Of a stretch of 64,000 nucleotides of DNA, positions 46,200-54,101 are shown piece after piece. A program made the position numbers and the translations under genes. Source of the stretch: Cellulomonas endophytica (lineage in GTDB: Bacteria > Actinomycetota > Actinomycetes > Actinomycetales > Cellulomonadaceae); the NCBI RefSeq assembly GCF_004123805.1, contig NZ_RWJX01000010.1:25792-89791 (forward strand), given 5' to 3'. A model generated the notes under the pieces. It worked only from the letters and a program-made list of their open reading frames with translations, did not search any database and was not told the DNA's origin. Position 1 is the stretch's first letter. Each line of letters starts with the position of its first letter.

Positions 46200-46294
46200 G
46201 GGCCGGGCCGTGCCGTGCCGGGCCGTGCCGTGCCGGGCCGTGCCGGGCCGTGCCGGGCCGGGCCGTGCCGGGCCGTGCCGGGCCGTGCGGTGCC
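46200..46294. repeat. GC-rich tandem repeat of GGCCGTGCCG-like units
   Basis: About nine imperfect 10-bp (plus a few 5-bp) units with the consensus GGGCCGTGCC fill the divergent region between the monooxygenase and GH3 glycosidase genes. Units with 5-bp steps show slippage. No protein is encoded. Because of its self-similarity the repeat may also be compressed or mis-assembled. Confidence 0.85.
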
Positions 46295-46347
46295 GGCGCG
46301 CGGGCGCGGTCTGGCGGGGGCTCTCGACGCCCCCTAGAGTGCTACTG

Positions 46348-46355
46348 ACACGTGT
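46348..46355. promoter_or_regulatory. palindrome ACACGTGT upstream of the GH3 gene
   Basis: A perfect 8-bp palindrome (ACACGTGT) lies 45 bp before the GH3 start codon, between the tandem repeat and the gene. It is a candidate operator, possibly for the LacI-type protein encoded after the gene. LacI sites usually have a CG centre, which this has, but they are longer. Confidence 0.3.
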
Positions 46356-46399
46356 GAGCATTCCACCGTGTCGTCGCGACGCCGTTCGAGGAGGAACGC

Positions 46400-48709
46400 A
46401 TGCGCCCTGACCTGCCCACCCCTGCCGCCGCCCCGGCCCCGGCACCCCGCCCCACCCCCGGCCGAGCCCCGGTCCGAGCCCCGGGACGCGCACGGCGCGG
46501 CCGCCGCGCCGGCACCGGGCTCGCCGTCGTCGGCCTGCTCTGCGGCTCGGCGGCCGCCGGCCTGGCGGGACCCGCGTCCGCGGCCGACGTGGAGCAGCCG
46601 GTGCTCTCGTCGCGGTCCGTCCCCCTGCTCACGGTCGACGGGCTGACGTTCCGCGACCTCGACCGGGACGGCGCCCTGACGCCGTACGAGGACTGGCGGC
46701 TGACGCCGACCCGGCGCGCCGACGACCTCGTCGGGCGCATGACGCTGGAGCAGAAGGCCGGCCTGCTCGTGCACGGCACGCTCCCCGCCGCGGGCAGCAC
46801 CTACGACGTGGCCGCGACGACGGACCTCGTCGGCGCCCGGCACGTCACGACGTTCATCACCCGGCTGTCGGCCCCGCCGACCGCGCTCGCCACCGCGAAC
46901 AACCTCGTCCAGGAGATCGCCGAGCAGCAGCCGCTCGGCATCCCGGTCGTCATCTCGTCGGACCCGCGCAACGGGTTCTCCGTCACGGCCGGCCAGACGG
47001 TTGCCCGCGTGGGCACCACGGCCATGCCGGACGAGATCGGCATGGCCGCCACGGGCGACCCGGCGCTCGTCGAGAGGCTCGGCGACATCATCCGCCAGGA
47101 GTACCGGGCGGTCGGCCTCACCGAGGGCCTGTCCCCGCAGGCCGACATCGCCACCGAGCCGCGGTGGACCCGGATCAACGGCACCTTCGGCTCCGACCCC
47201 GGACGCGCGAGGGCCATGGTCCAGGCGTACGTGACGGGGCTGCAGGGTGGCACCACCGGCCTGCACCCCGGCTCCGTCGCGACCGTGACGAAGCACTGGG
47301 CGGGCTACGGCGCGCAGGAGAACGGCTACGACAGCCACTACTACTACGGCCGCTACGCCACCTTCCCGGGCGGCGGGTTCGACGCGCACCTCGTCCCCTT
47401 CGAGGGCGCCTTCGCGGCCGGCACGTCGGGGATCATGCCGACGTACTCGATCCTCCGGGACCTCGTGCACGAGGGGACCGCGGTCGAGCAGACCGGCGCC
47501 GGCTTCAGCGAGTACCTGCTGCAGGACCTGCTGCGCGGCGAGTACGGCTTCGACGGCGTCATCGTCTCCGACTGGGGCATCACGGGGGACTGCCCGGCGG
47601 AGTGCCGGGCCAACCGGCCGCCGGCGTTCTTCGTCGGGCCGTGGGGCGCCGGCATGCCGTGGGGCGTCGAGGACAGCACCGTCCTCGACCGGTTCGCGCT
47701 CACGCTCAACGCCGGCGTGAACCAGGTGGGCGGCTCGAACGAGCCGTCCTACGTCGTCCAGGCGGTGAGGGCGGGCCTGCTCGACGAGGCCGTCGTCGAC
47801 GACTCGGCCCACCGCGTGCTGCAGCAGAAGGTGGAGCTCGGCCTGTTCGAGAACCCCTTCGTCGACGCGGCTGCTGCGGCCACCGTCGCCGGCAGCGAGG
47901 CCTTCACGGCCGTCGGCGACGCCGCGCAGGCCGCCTCGCTGACGCTGCTCACCAACACGGACGACGTCCTGCCCGCCGAGCCGGCGAGCACCCCGGCCGT
48001 GTGGCTCTCCGGCGTCTCCGCCGCGGCCGCCGAGGCGGTCGGCTACACGGTGGTCGAGAGCGTGGCCGACGCCGACCTCGCGGTCGTCCGCCTGGCGGAC
48101 CCGCGCGGCGGGGCCGACCTCACGGACCTCGGCTGGACCGGCCAGGAGGCCGACCACGCCGCGCTGCAGGCGGCCGTCGACGCGGGCGTGCCGACCGTCG
48201 CCGTCCCGAAGCTCGACCGCCCGCTGGTCCTCACGGACGTGGCCGACCGGGCCGCGGCCGTCCTGGGCGCGTACGGCGTCTCCGACGAGGTGCTCATGGA
48301 GACCGTGGCAGGCGAGCGCCGCCCCGGGGGGCGCCTGCCGTTCGAGCTGCCGTCGTCCATGGAGGCCGTGCGGGCGCAGCTCGCCGACGTCCCCGACGAC
48401 TCCGCCGACCCGCTGTTCGCGGTCGGGCACGGGCTGGACTACGCGGCCCCGACGATCGCCGACCTGAGGGACGACCTCGCCGCCCTCCACGCCTCCGACG
48501 AGGTGCGCGGGCCCGTGGCGCACCTCCTGGCCGTGCACGCCGACGCCGCCCAGCGGTACCTCGACCGCGGCCGCACGGAGGCGGCCGTCCGCGAGCTCGA
48601 GCGCTTCGTCGGACGTCTCGACGCGCCCCCCGGCGCCAGCCGGGTGAGCGAGGAGGCGGAGCGGGTGCTCCGGCAGGAGGCGGAGGCGGTCGTGGACAGC
48701 CTGTCCTGA
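46400..48709 (+). CDS. secreted GH3 glycosidase with FIMAH domain
   Basis: A 769-residue exported glycoside hydrolase family 3 protein. A signal peptide (R-R-G-R-R-A-G-T-G-L-A-V-V-G-L-L then A-S-A) ends near residue 62. The N-terminal barrel contains K-H-W-A-G-Y-G, and the nucleophile D391 lies in V-S-D-W-G. The C-terminal alpha/beta sandwich follows at about 520-680. Residues 685-769 resemble a FIMAH helical domain (L-E-R-F-V-G-R-L), common in secreted actinobacterial proteins. It likely removes beta-glucose or similar sugars outside the cell. The ATG has AGGAGGA 5 bp upstream. Confidence 0.92.
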   Translation: MRPDLPTPAAAPAPAPRPTPGRAPVRAPGRARRGRRAGTGLAVVGLLCGSAAAGLAGPASAADVEQPVLSSRSVPLLTVDGLTFRDLDRDGALTPYEDWRLTPTRRADDLVGRMTLEQKAGLLVHGTLPAAGSTYDVAATTDLVGARHVTTFITRLSAPPTALATANNLVQEIAEQQPLGIPVVISSDPRNGFSVTAGQTVARVGTTAMPDEIGMAATGDPALVERLGDIIRQEYRAVGLTEGLSPQADIATEPRWTRINGTFGSDPGRARAMVQAYVTGLQGGTTGLHPGSVATVTKHWAGYGAQENGYDSHYYYGRYATFPGGGFDAHLVPFEGAFAAGTSGIMPTYSILRDLVHEGTAVEQTGAGFSEYLLQDLLRGEYGFDGVIVSDWGITGDCPAECRANRPPAFFVGPWGAGMPWGVEDSTVLDRFALTLNAGVNQVGGSNEPSYVVQAVRAGLLDEAVVDDSAHRVLQQKVELGLFENPFVDAAAAATVAGSEAFTAVGDAAQAASLTLLTNTDDVLPAEPASTPAVWLSGVSAAAAEAVGYTVVESVADADLAVVRLADPRGGADLTDLGWTGQEADHAALQAAVDAGVPTVAVPKLDRPLVLTDVADRAAAVLGAYGVSDEVLMETVAGERRPGGRLPFELPSSMEAVRAQLADVPDDSADPLFAVGHGLDYAAPTIADLRDDLAALHASDEVRGPVAHLLAVHADAAQRYLDRGRTEAAVRELERFVGRLDAPPGASRVSEEAERVLRQEAEAVVDSLS

Positions 48710-48720
48710 CCCCTGCCACG

Positions 48721-48766
48721 AGGACGGGGCCGTGGGCCGACGAGGGTCGGCGCACGGCCCCGTCCT
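48721..48766 (+). terminator. double-stem terminator after GH3 gene
   Basis: A 14-bp perfect outer stem (AGGACGGGGCCGTG with its complement) encloses a 6-bp inner stem (GCCGAC/GTCGGC), 12 nt after the stop codon. Confidence 0.8.
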
Positions 48767-48889
48767 GCCGTCGGGCACCGGCCGGGGGTGCGATCATCGG
48801 GCGCTCCCCCGCCGCACGGTCGCGGCGGAGGGACGCAGGACGGGCGGGTCGGCGGTCCCGCGACGACGAGGACCACGAGGGGCGCGGCG

Positions 48890-49888
48890 ATGACCGGCGG
48901 ACGCGTGACGTCGCACGACGTGGCCCGGCGCGCCGGGGTGTCGCGCAGCACCGTGAGCTACGTCCTCAACGACACCCCGGGCCAGACGATCCCGCCGGCG
49001 ACGCGCGCCCGGGTCCACGCCGCCGTGGCGGAGCTGGGCTACCGCCCCTCGGCGGCCGCCCGCGTCCTGCGCCGCGGGCGCAGCGACTGGGTGGTGCTCC
49101 TCCTGCCGCCGACGCCCGTCGGACCGGCCCTGTCCCTCTACACCGACGCCCTCGTGGAGGCGCTGGACCGGCACGGCATGACCGCCGTCGTCCGCCGCCA
49201 CACCACGGCGCAGGCGACCGTGGACCTCGCGCGCGAGCTCGCCCCCGCGGCGGTCGTCACGCTGGCGGGGCTGGACGGGGGGAGCACGCGCCGGCTCGAG
49301 GACGACGGGGTCGTCGTCGTCGACACCACCCAGGACCACCCCGGGCTCCTCGGCAGCCACGGCCTGCACCTGGCGGTCGGGACGGCGCAGGCGGAGCACC
49401 TGCTCGGGTGCGGGTACCGGCGCCTCGGCTACGCGCTGCCCGAGGACCCGTCGCTGGCCCGGATCGCGGCGCTGCGGGTCACCGGCGTCCGGGAGGTCTG
49501 CACCCGCGCGAGCGTGGGGCCGCCGGACGCGCACGTCGTCCCGCTCGACGTCGCCGGTGCGGTCGCCGCCGTGGACCGCTGGACCGGCGCGGCCGCGGTC
49601 GACGCGGTCGCCGCCTACAACGACGACGTCGCGCTCGCCCTCCTCGCGGGGCTGCGCGAGCGGAGGGTCGACGTGCCGGGGCGGCTCGCGGTCGTGGGGG
49701 CCGACGACCTCGTCGCGAGCCGCTTCGCGACGCCGCCCCTGAGCACCGTCGACCTGCGCCCCGCGCTGCGCGGCCGCACCACGGCCCGCGTCGTCCTCGG
49801 GCGCCTCGGGCGACCGTCCGAGGAGGACGCGGTCGCCGGCGCCGACTCCCTGGTGCTCGTCGCCCGGGCCTCCACCGCGCGGCGCTGA
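48890..49888 (+). CDS. LacI-family regulator
   Basis: A 332-residue LacI/GalR protein. The DNA-binding domain is clear: S-H-D-V-A-R-R-A-G-V-S-R-S-T-V-S-Y-V-L-N at about residues 8-27, followed by the Y-R-P-S-A-A-A-R hinge. The effector domain covers 65-325. The ATG is chosen because the HTH begins a few residues later, as usual. Its Shine-Dalgarno is weak. It follows the GH3 gene after a strong terminator, so it is a separate unit, yet gene order suggests it controls the GH3 gene in response to a sugar. Confidence 0.93.
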   Translation: MTGGRVTSHDVARRAGVSRSTVSYVLNDTPGQTIPPATRARVHAAVAELGYRPSAAARVLRRGRSDWVVLLLPPTPVGPALSLYTDALVEALDRHGMTAVVRRHTTAQATVDLARELAPAAVVTLAGLDGGSTRRLEDDGVVVVDTTQDHPGLLGSHGLHLAVGTAQAEHLLGCGYRRLGYALPEDPSLARIAALRVTGVREVCTRASVGPPDAHVVPLDVAGAVAAVDRWTGAAAVDAVAAYNDDVALALLAGLRERRVDVPGRLAVVGADDLVASRFATPPLSTVDLRPALRGRTTARVVLGRLGRPSEEDAVAGADSLVLVARASTARR

Positions 49889-49949
49889 CGGTCGGCGTGG
49901 CCGCCAGCCCGGCGGCGCCGCCCGGCGGCGCCCGCCCTCCCGCCCGGCC

Positions 49950-50429
49950 CTACGGGCAGTCCGGGACCGGCAGGTCGATGCGCGCCTGCGTCGCGTCCGC
50001 CGGGTAGACCCGGGTGATCTCCAGGACGGCCGGCACCGTGGCGGACGGGTTGCTGACGTGGTGGGCACCGACCTCGGTGAAGGCCTCGCCCACGGAGAAC
50101 GTCTCGACGGTGCACGGCGTGCGGCGCTCGACCTCCCCGGCCTGCACCACGACCACGACGATGCCCGGGTGCGCGTGCCAGCCCGAGAAGGCCCCGGGCG
50201 GGTAGGTCAGCCGGAACGAGGCGACCCGGGTCTCGACGTCCAGGTCCAGACGCACGCCGTCCTGGCGCACCTTGAGCCTCGGGTGCTCCCCCGAGCCGTC
50301 GAGCAGCCCCACGACGGGCGTGCTCTGCACCACGTCCCCCGAGCCCGGCGACGCGACGGCGGCCCCGGCGACGGCACCGCCCGCCAGGACGGCGACGGCT
50401 CCCAGGGCGACCCCGATGCGACGGTCCAC
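49950..50429 (-). CDS. cupin-domain protein, membrane-anchored or secreted
   Basis: A 159-residue protein with a hydrophobic N-terminal helix (V-A-L-G-A-V-A-V-L-A-G-G) and a cupin beta-barrel at about residues 55-145: G-W-H-A-H-P-G and a later G-A-H-H-V. The conserved histidines could bind a metal. The GTG start with GGGAGG 8 bp upstream was selected because a longer upstream frame has no start signal. Enzyme or binding function unknown. It is divergent from the second LuxR gene. Confidence 0.85.
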   Translation of the reverse strand: MDRRIGVALGAVAVLAGGAVAGAAVASPGSGDVVQSTPVVGLLDGSGEHPRLKVRQDGVRLDLDVETRVASFRLTYPPGAFSGWHAHPGIVVVVVQAGEVERRTPCTVETFSVGEAFTEVGAHHVSNPSATVPAVLEITRVYPADATQARIDLPVPDCP

Positions 50430-50638
50430 GACGACCTCCCCCTCCCGGCGGCCCGGCCGGCCGCCCCGGCACCGAGCATCCCGCCGCCCCGGCCCCGAGC
50501 TGCCCCCGCTGCGTAGGACTGCGTACGTCCCCGACCGCACCGGGAGCGGACACCCATCGGGCCCCGCGACGGGCGTGACGGCGGGGAGGCCCCCCTCCCC
50601 CCTGGTCACGGGCCCGCACCCGGTCCTACGCTCCGGAC

Positions 50639-51475
50639 ATGCACCGGCTGCAGGCCCGGGTGCGCACCTGGGCCGAGCTCACGGAGGACCTCCTGCTGTC
50701 GCCCGCCGCGGGCGGCGACACGGACCGCATCGCCGCGCTCCTCACGTCGGGGTTCGGGGCGGAGTCCGTCTCGCTCAACCGGCGCGAGCCGGACGGGCGC
50801 CACGCGCTGACGCTGTGGACCGTCGACCGGGACCGGCTCCCCGTCCTCGACGCGGTGCAGCTCGCCGTCGCGACCCACCCGGACCTCCTGGACCACCACC
50901 CGTTGCTGCGGTGGTTCGGCATGACGGGCACCGTCCAGCCCCAGTCGCTCGGGCGCGTCCCCCTCGACCGCGTCGCGGGACCGGGCACGCCCGCCGTCCT
51001 GGAGGTCCTCGAGACGCTCGACATCCGCCAGCAGCTCGCCCTGCCGGTAATGGTGGCCGGCCGGGAGCACGAGGCCTTCGTCCTCGCCCGTCCCGGCACG
51101 CGGGACTTCGCGGACGACGACCTGCTCCTGGCGTCCCTCGTGCAGGGGTTCCTGCGCGTCCTGCGGCTCCAGGCCCGCGTGCTCGCCCCGCACGCCGCGG
51201 CGCCGGACGCGGCGACGGTCACCGAGCGGGAGCGCGCGGTGCTGCTGCTGGCGGCGGAGGGCCGGACCGCCGCCGGCATCGCGCACGCGCTCGGCATGGC
51301 GCCGCGCACGGCGGAGAAGCACCTGGAGCGCGCCTACCGCAAGCTCGGTGTCCGCGACCGCGTCAGCGCCGTGCGGGTCGGCCAGGAGTCCGGGGTCCTC
51401 CCGGCGCCGCGGGCCGCCCTGGGCATCCCCACGCCCCGGCAGGGCCACCGCGCCGTCCGGCTCGTCGGCGCCTGA
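50639..51475 (+). CDS. LuxR-family regulator
   Basis: A 278-residue regulator. The C-terminal LuxR helix-turn-helix covers about residues 195-255: T-E-R-E-R-A-V-L-L-L-A-A-E-G, A-G-I-A-H-A-L-G-M and T-A-E-K-H-L-E-R-A-Y-R-K-L-G. The N-terminal part resembles the sensing part of the 28220-28993 regulator (both have an R-Q-Q-L-A-L-P or R-Q-L-L-L-P strand), so the two may be paralogues. No receiver domain. It is divergent from the cupin gene, a possible target. Confidence 0.9.
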   Translation: MHRLQARVRTWAELTEDLLLSPAAGGDTDRIAALLTSGFGAESVSLNRREPDGRHALTLWTVDRDRLPVLDAVQLAVATHPDLLDHHPLLRWFGMTGTVQPQSLGRVPLDRVAGPGTPAVLEVLETLDIRQQLALPVMVAGREHEAFVLARPGTRDFADDDLLLASLVQGFLRVLRLQARVLAPHAAAPDAATVTERERAVLLLAAEGRTAAGIAHALGMAPRTAEKHLERAYRKLGVRDRVSAVRVGQESGVLPAPRAALGIPTPRQGHRAVRLVGA

Positions 51476-51484
51476 GCGCCGGGT

Positions 51485-51513
51485 GCCCGGCGGGGGGACG
51501 TCCCCCGCCGGGC
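51485..51513. terminator. bidirectional terminator hairpin
   Basis: A perfect 12-bp GC stem (GCCCGGCGGGGG with its complement) and 5-nt loop lie between the convergent LuxR and small secreted protein genes. Confidence 0.75.
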
Positions 51514-51530
51514 CGGTGGTGCGCGACGGC

Positions 51531-51890
51531 TCAGGCGTCGGTGAACTGGCAGGTGATCACGCTGCGGATCCGCTTGTCGAACGTGTACGTGCGGTCGCCG
51601 TCGTTGGAGTCGCCCAGGTCGCTGACGAACAGCTCCCCGCCCGCGCGGATCACGACGAACGCGGTCCCGTCGGGCTTCAGCCACGAGGTGCCGAACGGCC
51701 GCTCCTCGTGCGAGCAGGCGTACACCCCGCCGAACTCCCAGTACGCCGGGTCGTTCACCCCGGGCGTCTTCGCCGACGCGCCCGGGGCGGTGGCGAGCAC
51801 GGCCCCCAGGGCCAGGACGGCGGCGGCCGTCGCGCGGGCACGGGTGCGGGTGCGGGTGCTGCGACGGGTCCGGGTGCGCTGGGCGGTCAT
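51531..51890 (-). CDS. small secreted protein
   Basis: A 119-residue protein. The start has a very Arg/Thr-rich region from a low-complexity DNA repeat, followed by A-A-A-V-L-A-L-G-A-V-L and a cleavage site at A-S-A. The mature part of about 78 residues has two cysteines (A-C-S-H-E-E and T-C-Q-F) and G-D-R-T-Y-T-F-D. No known family. A disulfide-linked extracellular protein is plausible. Confidence 0.75.
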   Translation of the reverse strand: MTAQRTRTRRSTRTRTRARATAAAVLALGAVLATAPGASAKTPGVNDPAYWEFGGVYACSHEERPFGTSWLKPDGTAFVVIRAGGELFVSDLGDSNDGDRTYTFDKRIRSVITCQFTDA

Positions 51891-52155
51891 GGGTCCCCCT
51901 CGGCCGCGTCGGGGCGGGTCCGCGGCCGGCTCTGCGGTCGCCGCACCGGTCCGGGCGGCGTCGCCCCCGGCGCACGCTAGGGACGGGCGCCCGGGGCGCC
52001 CAGGGTGCCAGGGCCCACCGGCCGGGTGAACCCGCGGGACGGGCCCCTCCCACGCCCCGCGCGCACCCGGTCCCGCGACCGGCCCTGACGGGCACGGGCC
52101 GGTTCCCGACCGCCGGGGGTGGCCGCGCGGGTCCCCGCGAGGCCACACTCCCCGC

Positions 52156-52524
52156 ATGACCGTCCCGCTGGAGGAGTCCGTCGACGCGACCGTCCCCCCG
52201 TCCGGCACCGGCTGCGCGGAGTGCGAGGCGACGGGCGGCTGGTGGGTGCACCTGCGCCGCTGCGCGCTGTGCGGGCACGTGGGGTGCTGCGACGACTCCC
52301 CCGGCACGCACGCCACCGCGCACTGGGGGGCGACCGGGCACCGCGCCATGCAGAGCTTCGAGCCCGGCGAGGACTGGTTCTGGGACTACGCCGAGGGCAC
52401 GGGGTTCGACGGTCCGGCCCTCGCGCCGCCGACGAGCCGACCGGAGGGGCAGACGGTGCCGGGCCCGCTCGACCGCCTGCCGGCCGACGTGCGGCGACGC
52501 GCCGGCCTCGACGCCCCGCGCTGA
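52156..52524 (+). CDS. UBP-type zinc finger protein
   Basis: A 122-residue protein with the zf-UBP domain at about residues 18-95: C-A-E-C, C-A-L-C, G-C-C-D and the H-A-T-A-H / G-H-R-A-M histidines can form the zinc-binding site. The domain is best known in eukaryotic ubiquitin-specific proteases, but small stand-alone forms exist in actinobacteria, where no ubiquitin is present. Role unknown. It is convergent with the FGGY kinase, 13 bp apart. Confidence 0.85.
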   Translation: MTVPLEESVDATVPPSGTGCAECEATGGWWVHLRRCALCGHVGCCDDSPGTHATAHWGATGHRAMQSFEPGEDWFWDYAEGTGFDGPALAPPTSRPEGQTVPGPLDRLPADVRRRAGLDAPR

Positions 52525-52537
52525 GGGCGGTCCGGGG

Positions 52538-54043
52538 TCAGGGCGCGGTGGCCGCTGGTCCCCCGGGGCGGAGCACGGCGTCGTACACGGCGTCGAAGCG
52601 CGCCCGCCGCTCGGCGTAGTGGTCCGCACGGGCCGCGACGGGCTCGAGGGTGGCCCCCGTCGTGCGGGGGGCCCGCGGCACGTCCGGCGCGAGCACCTCG
52701 AGCGCGAGCAGGGCGGTGCCGCGCTGCGTCGCCCGCGACCGGGTGACGTGCGTGACGGGCCGTCCGAGGACGTCGGCGAGCACCTGGAGCCAGCCGGGCA
52801 GGTCGTTGCTGACCCGGCCGGCGGCGGCCACCTGCGCGTCCGCCGGGACGTGCGGCCCCAGCTCGTCGGCCACGCGGGCGTAGGTCATGGCGACGCCCAC
52901 GAGCAGGCCGCGCAGCAGGGCGTCCGCGTCGGTCGAGGCCGAGACGCCGGTGAGGACCGCACGCGCGTCGCCCACCCAGCCCGGGGCGCGCTCGCCCGTG
53001 AGGTACGGCAGCACGAGCGGCGTGGCCGCCGAGGGGTCGGCCGCGAGCACCGCGCCCGGGTCGTCGCCGAGGCGCAGCGTCGCCTGCGCCCAGCTCACCG
53101 CCCGGCCCACGTCGTTGACGGCGCCCCCGAGCAGCGTCCGGCGTGCGTCGACCCGGTAGTTCCACAGCCCCGCGGGCAGGGGGTCCGCCGGGCCGTCGAG
53201 GAGGACCCGCAGGGCCCCGCTGGTCGCGGTCGCGGCGGCGAGGACCGAGGGGTCGTGCGCGCCGGCGCCGAGGTTGCTGGCGAGCCCGTCCGTGACGACG
53301 GGGAACCACACCGCCCGGGCGAGGGCGGGCCACCGGGACGGCGCCGCCGCGGCGACGGGCGCGTCGGGGTCGCGCGGCGGCGAGAAGAGGTCCGGCCCGA
53401 CGCCCGCCGCCTCGAGCAGCTCGGCGTCGAGGGCCCCGGTCCGCCGGTCGAGCAGCCCCGTCCACGCCACCGTCGACGTGCCCGCCATTGGCGTCCCGAC
53501 GAGCCGGGCCAGCACGAGCTCCCCCAGCGACCACCACCCCCGCACCGCCGCGGCCGTGCGGGGCTCCGTCCGGGCGAACCACCGCAGCCGCGGGGCGTGG
53601 TAGCTCGTGTGCAGGCGGACGCCCGTGCGGTCCTGCACGGCGGCCTCGTCGAGCAGCGCGCGCAGCTCGACGAGGTCGGGCGCGCACCGGGAGTCGGCGT
53701 AGGTGAGGCACGGGGTCAGGGCGCGACCGGCCGCGTCGACCCCGACGAGGGAGGCGGCGAAGGTGTCGAGGGCGACGCCCGCGACGCGCGTGCCCAGGGC
53801 GGGGTCGGCCGTGACGGCGTCGAGCACCGTGGCGATCTCGTCGACCACCTGGTCGGCGTCGATGACGGACGTCCCGTCGGGCGCGGTGGTGAAGGCGTGC
53901 GGCACCTTGTGGCGCAGCCCGCGCACGGGACGGCCCGTCGCGTCGTGCACCCCGCCGCGGCTCGCCGTCGAGCCCACGTCGAGCGCCACGACGAGGGGGT
54001 CCTGCGCCGCGTGCAGCGGGACGTCGTCGGCCGGTCGCGTCAT
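52538..54043 (-). CDS. FGGY-family carbohydrate kinase (gluconokinase-like)
   Basis: A 501-residue sugar kinase of the FGGY/actin-like ATPase fold. The N-terminal phosphate-1 motif D-V-G-S-T-A-S-R-G (usual form D-x-G-T-T-S-x-R) fits the gluconokinase branch. The C-terminal domain has L-T-G-E-R-A-P-G near residue 345 and the A-A-G-R-V-S-N-D segment near 410. Full length. It phosphorylates a sugar acid or pentitol to start catabolism. No transporter or partner enzyme is adjacent, so the substrate remains open. Confidence 0.88.
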   Translation of the reverse strand: MTRPADDVPLHAAQDPLVVALDVGSTASRGGVHDATGRPVRGLRHKVPHAFTTAPDGTSVIDADQVVDEIATVLDAVTADPALGTRVAGVALDTFAASLVGVDAAGRALTPCLTYADSRCAPDLVELRALLDEAAVQDRTGVRLHTSYHAPRLRWFARTEPRTAAAVRGWWSLGELVLARLVGTPMAGTSTVAWTGLLDRRTGALDAELLEAAGVGPDLFSPPRDPDAPVAAAAPSRWPALARAVWFPVVTDGLASNLGAGAHDPSVLAAATATSGALRVLLDGPADPLPAGLWNYRVDARRTLLGGAVNDVGRAVSWAQATLRLGDDPGAVLAADPSAATPLVLPYLTGERAPGWVGDARAVLTGVSASTDADALLRGLLVGVAMTYARVADELGPHVPADAQVAAAGRVSNDLPGWLQVLADVLGRPVTHVTRSRATQRGTALLALEVLAPDVPRAPRTTGATLEPVAARADHYAERRARFDAVYDAVLRPGGPAATAP

Positions 54044-54101
54044 GCCCCCATCGTCGGGGCCCGGACGGCGGGCCGCACCACGACGCCGGGCGGCGCCCGC
54101 G

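Noticed and set aside
46200..46294. CRISPR array
   Set aside because: The units are 10 bp, directly adjacent and have no spacers; it is a simple tandem repeat.
51891..52155. Short open frames in the gap between the small secreted protein and the zinc finger
   Set aside because: Only GC-rich inverted stretches are visible; no frame has a start signal or protein-like composition. Promoters for both genes should be here, but I could not pick them out.
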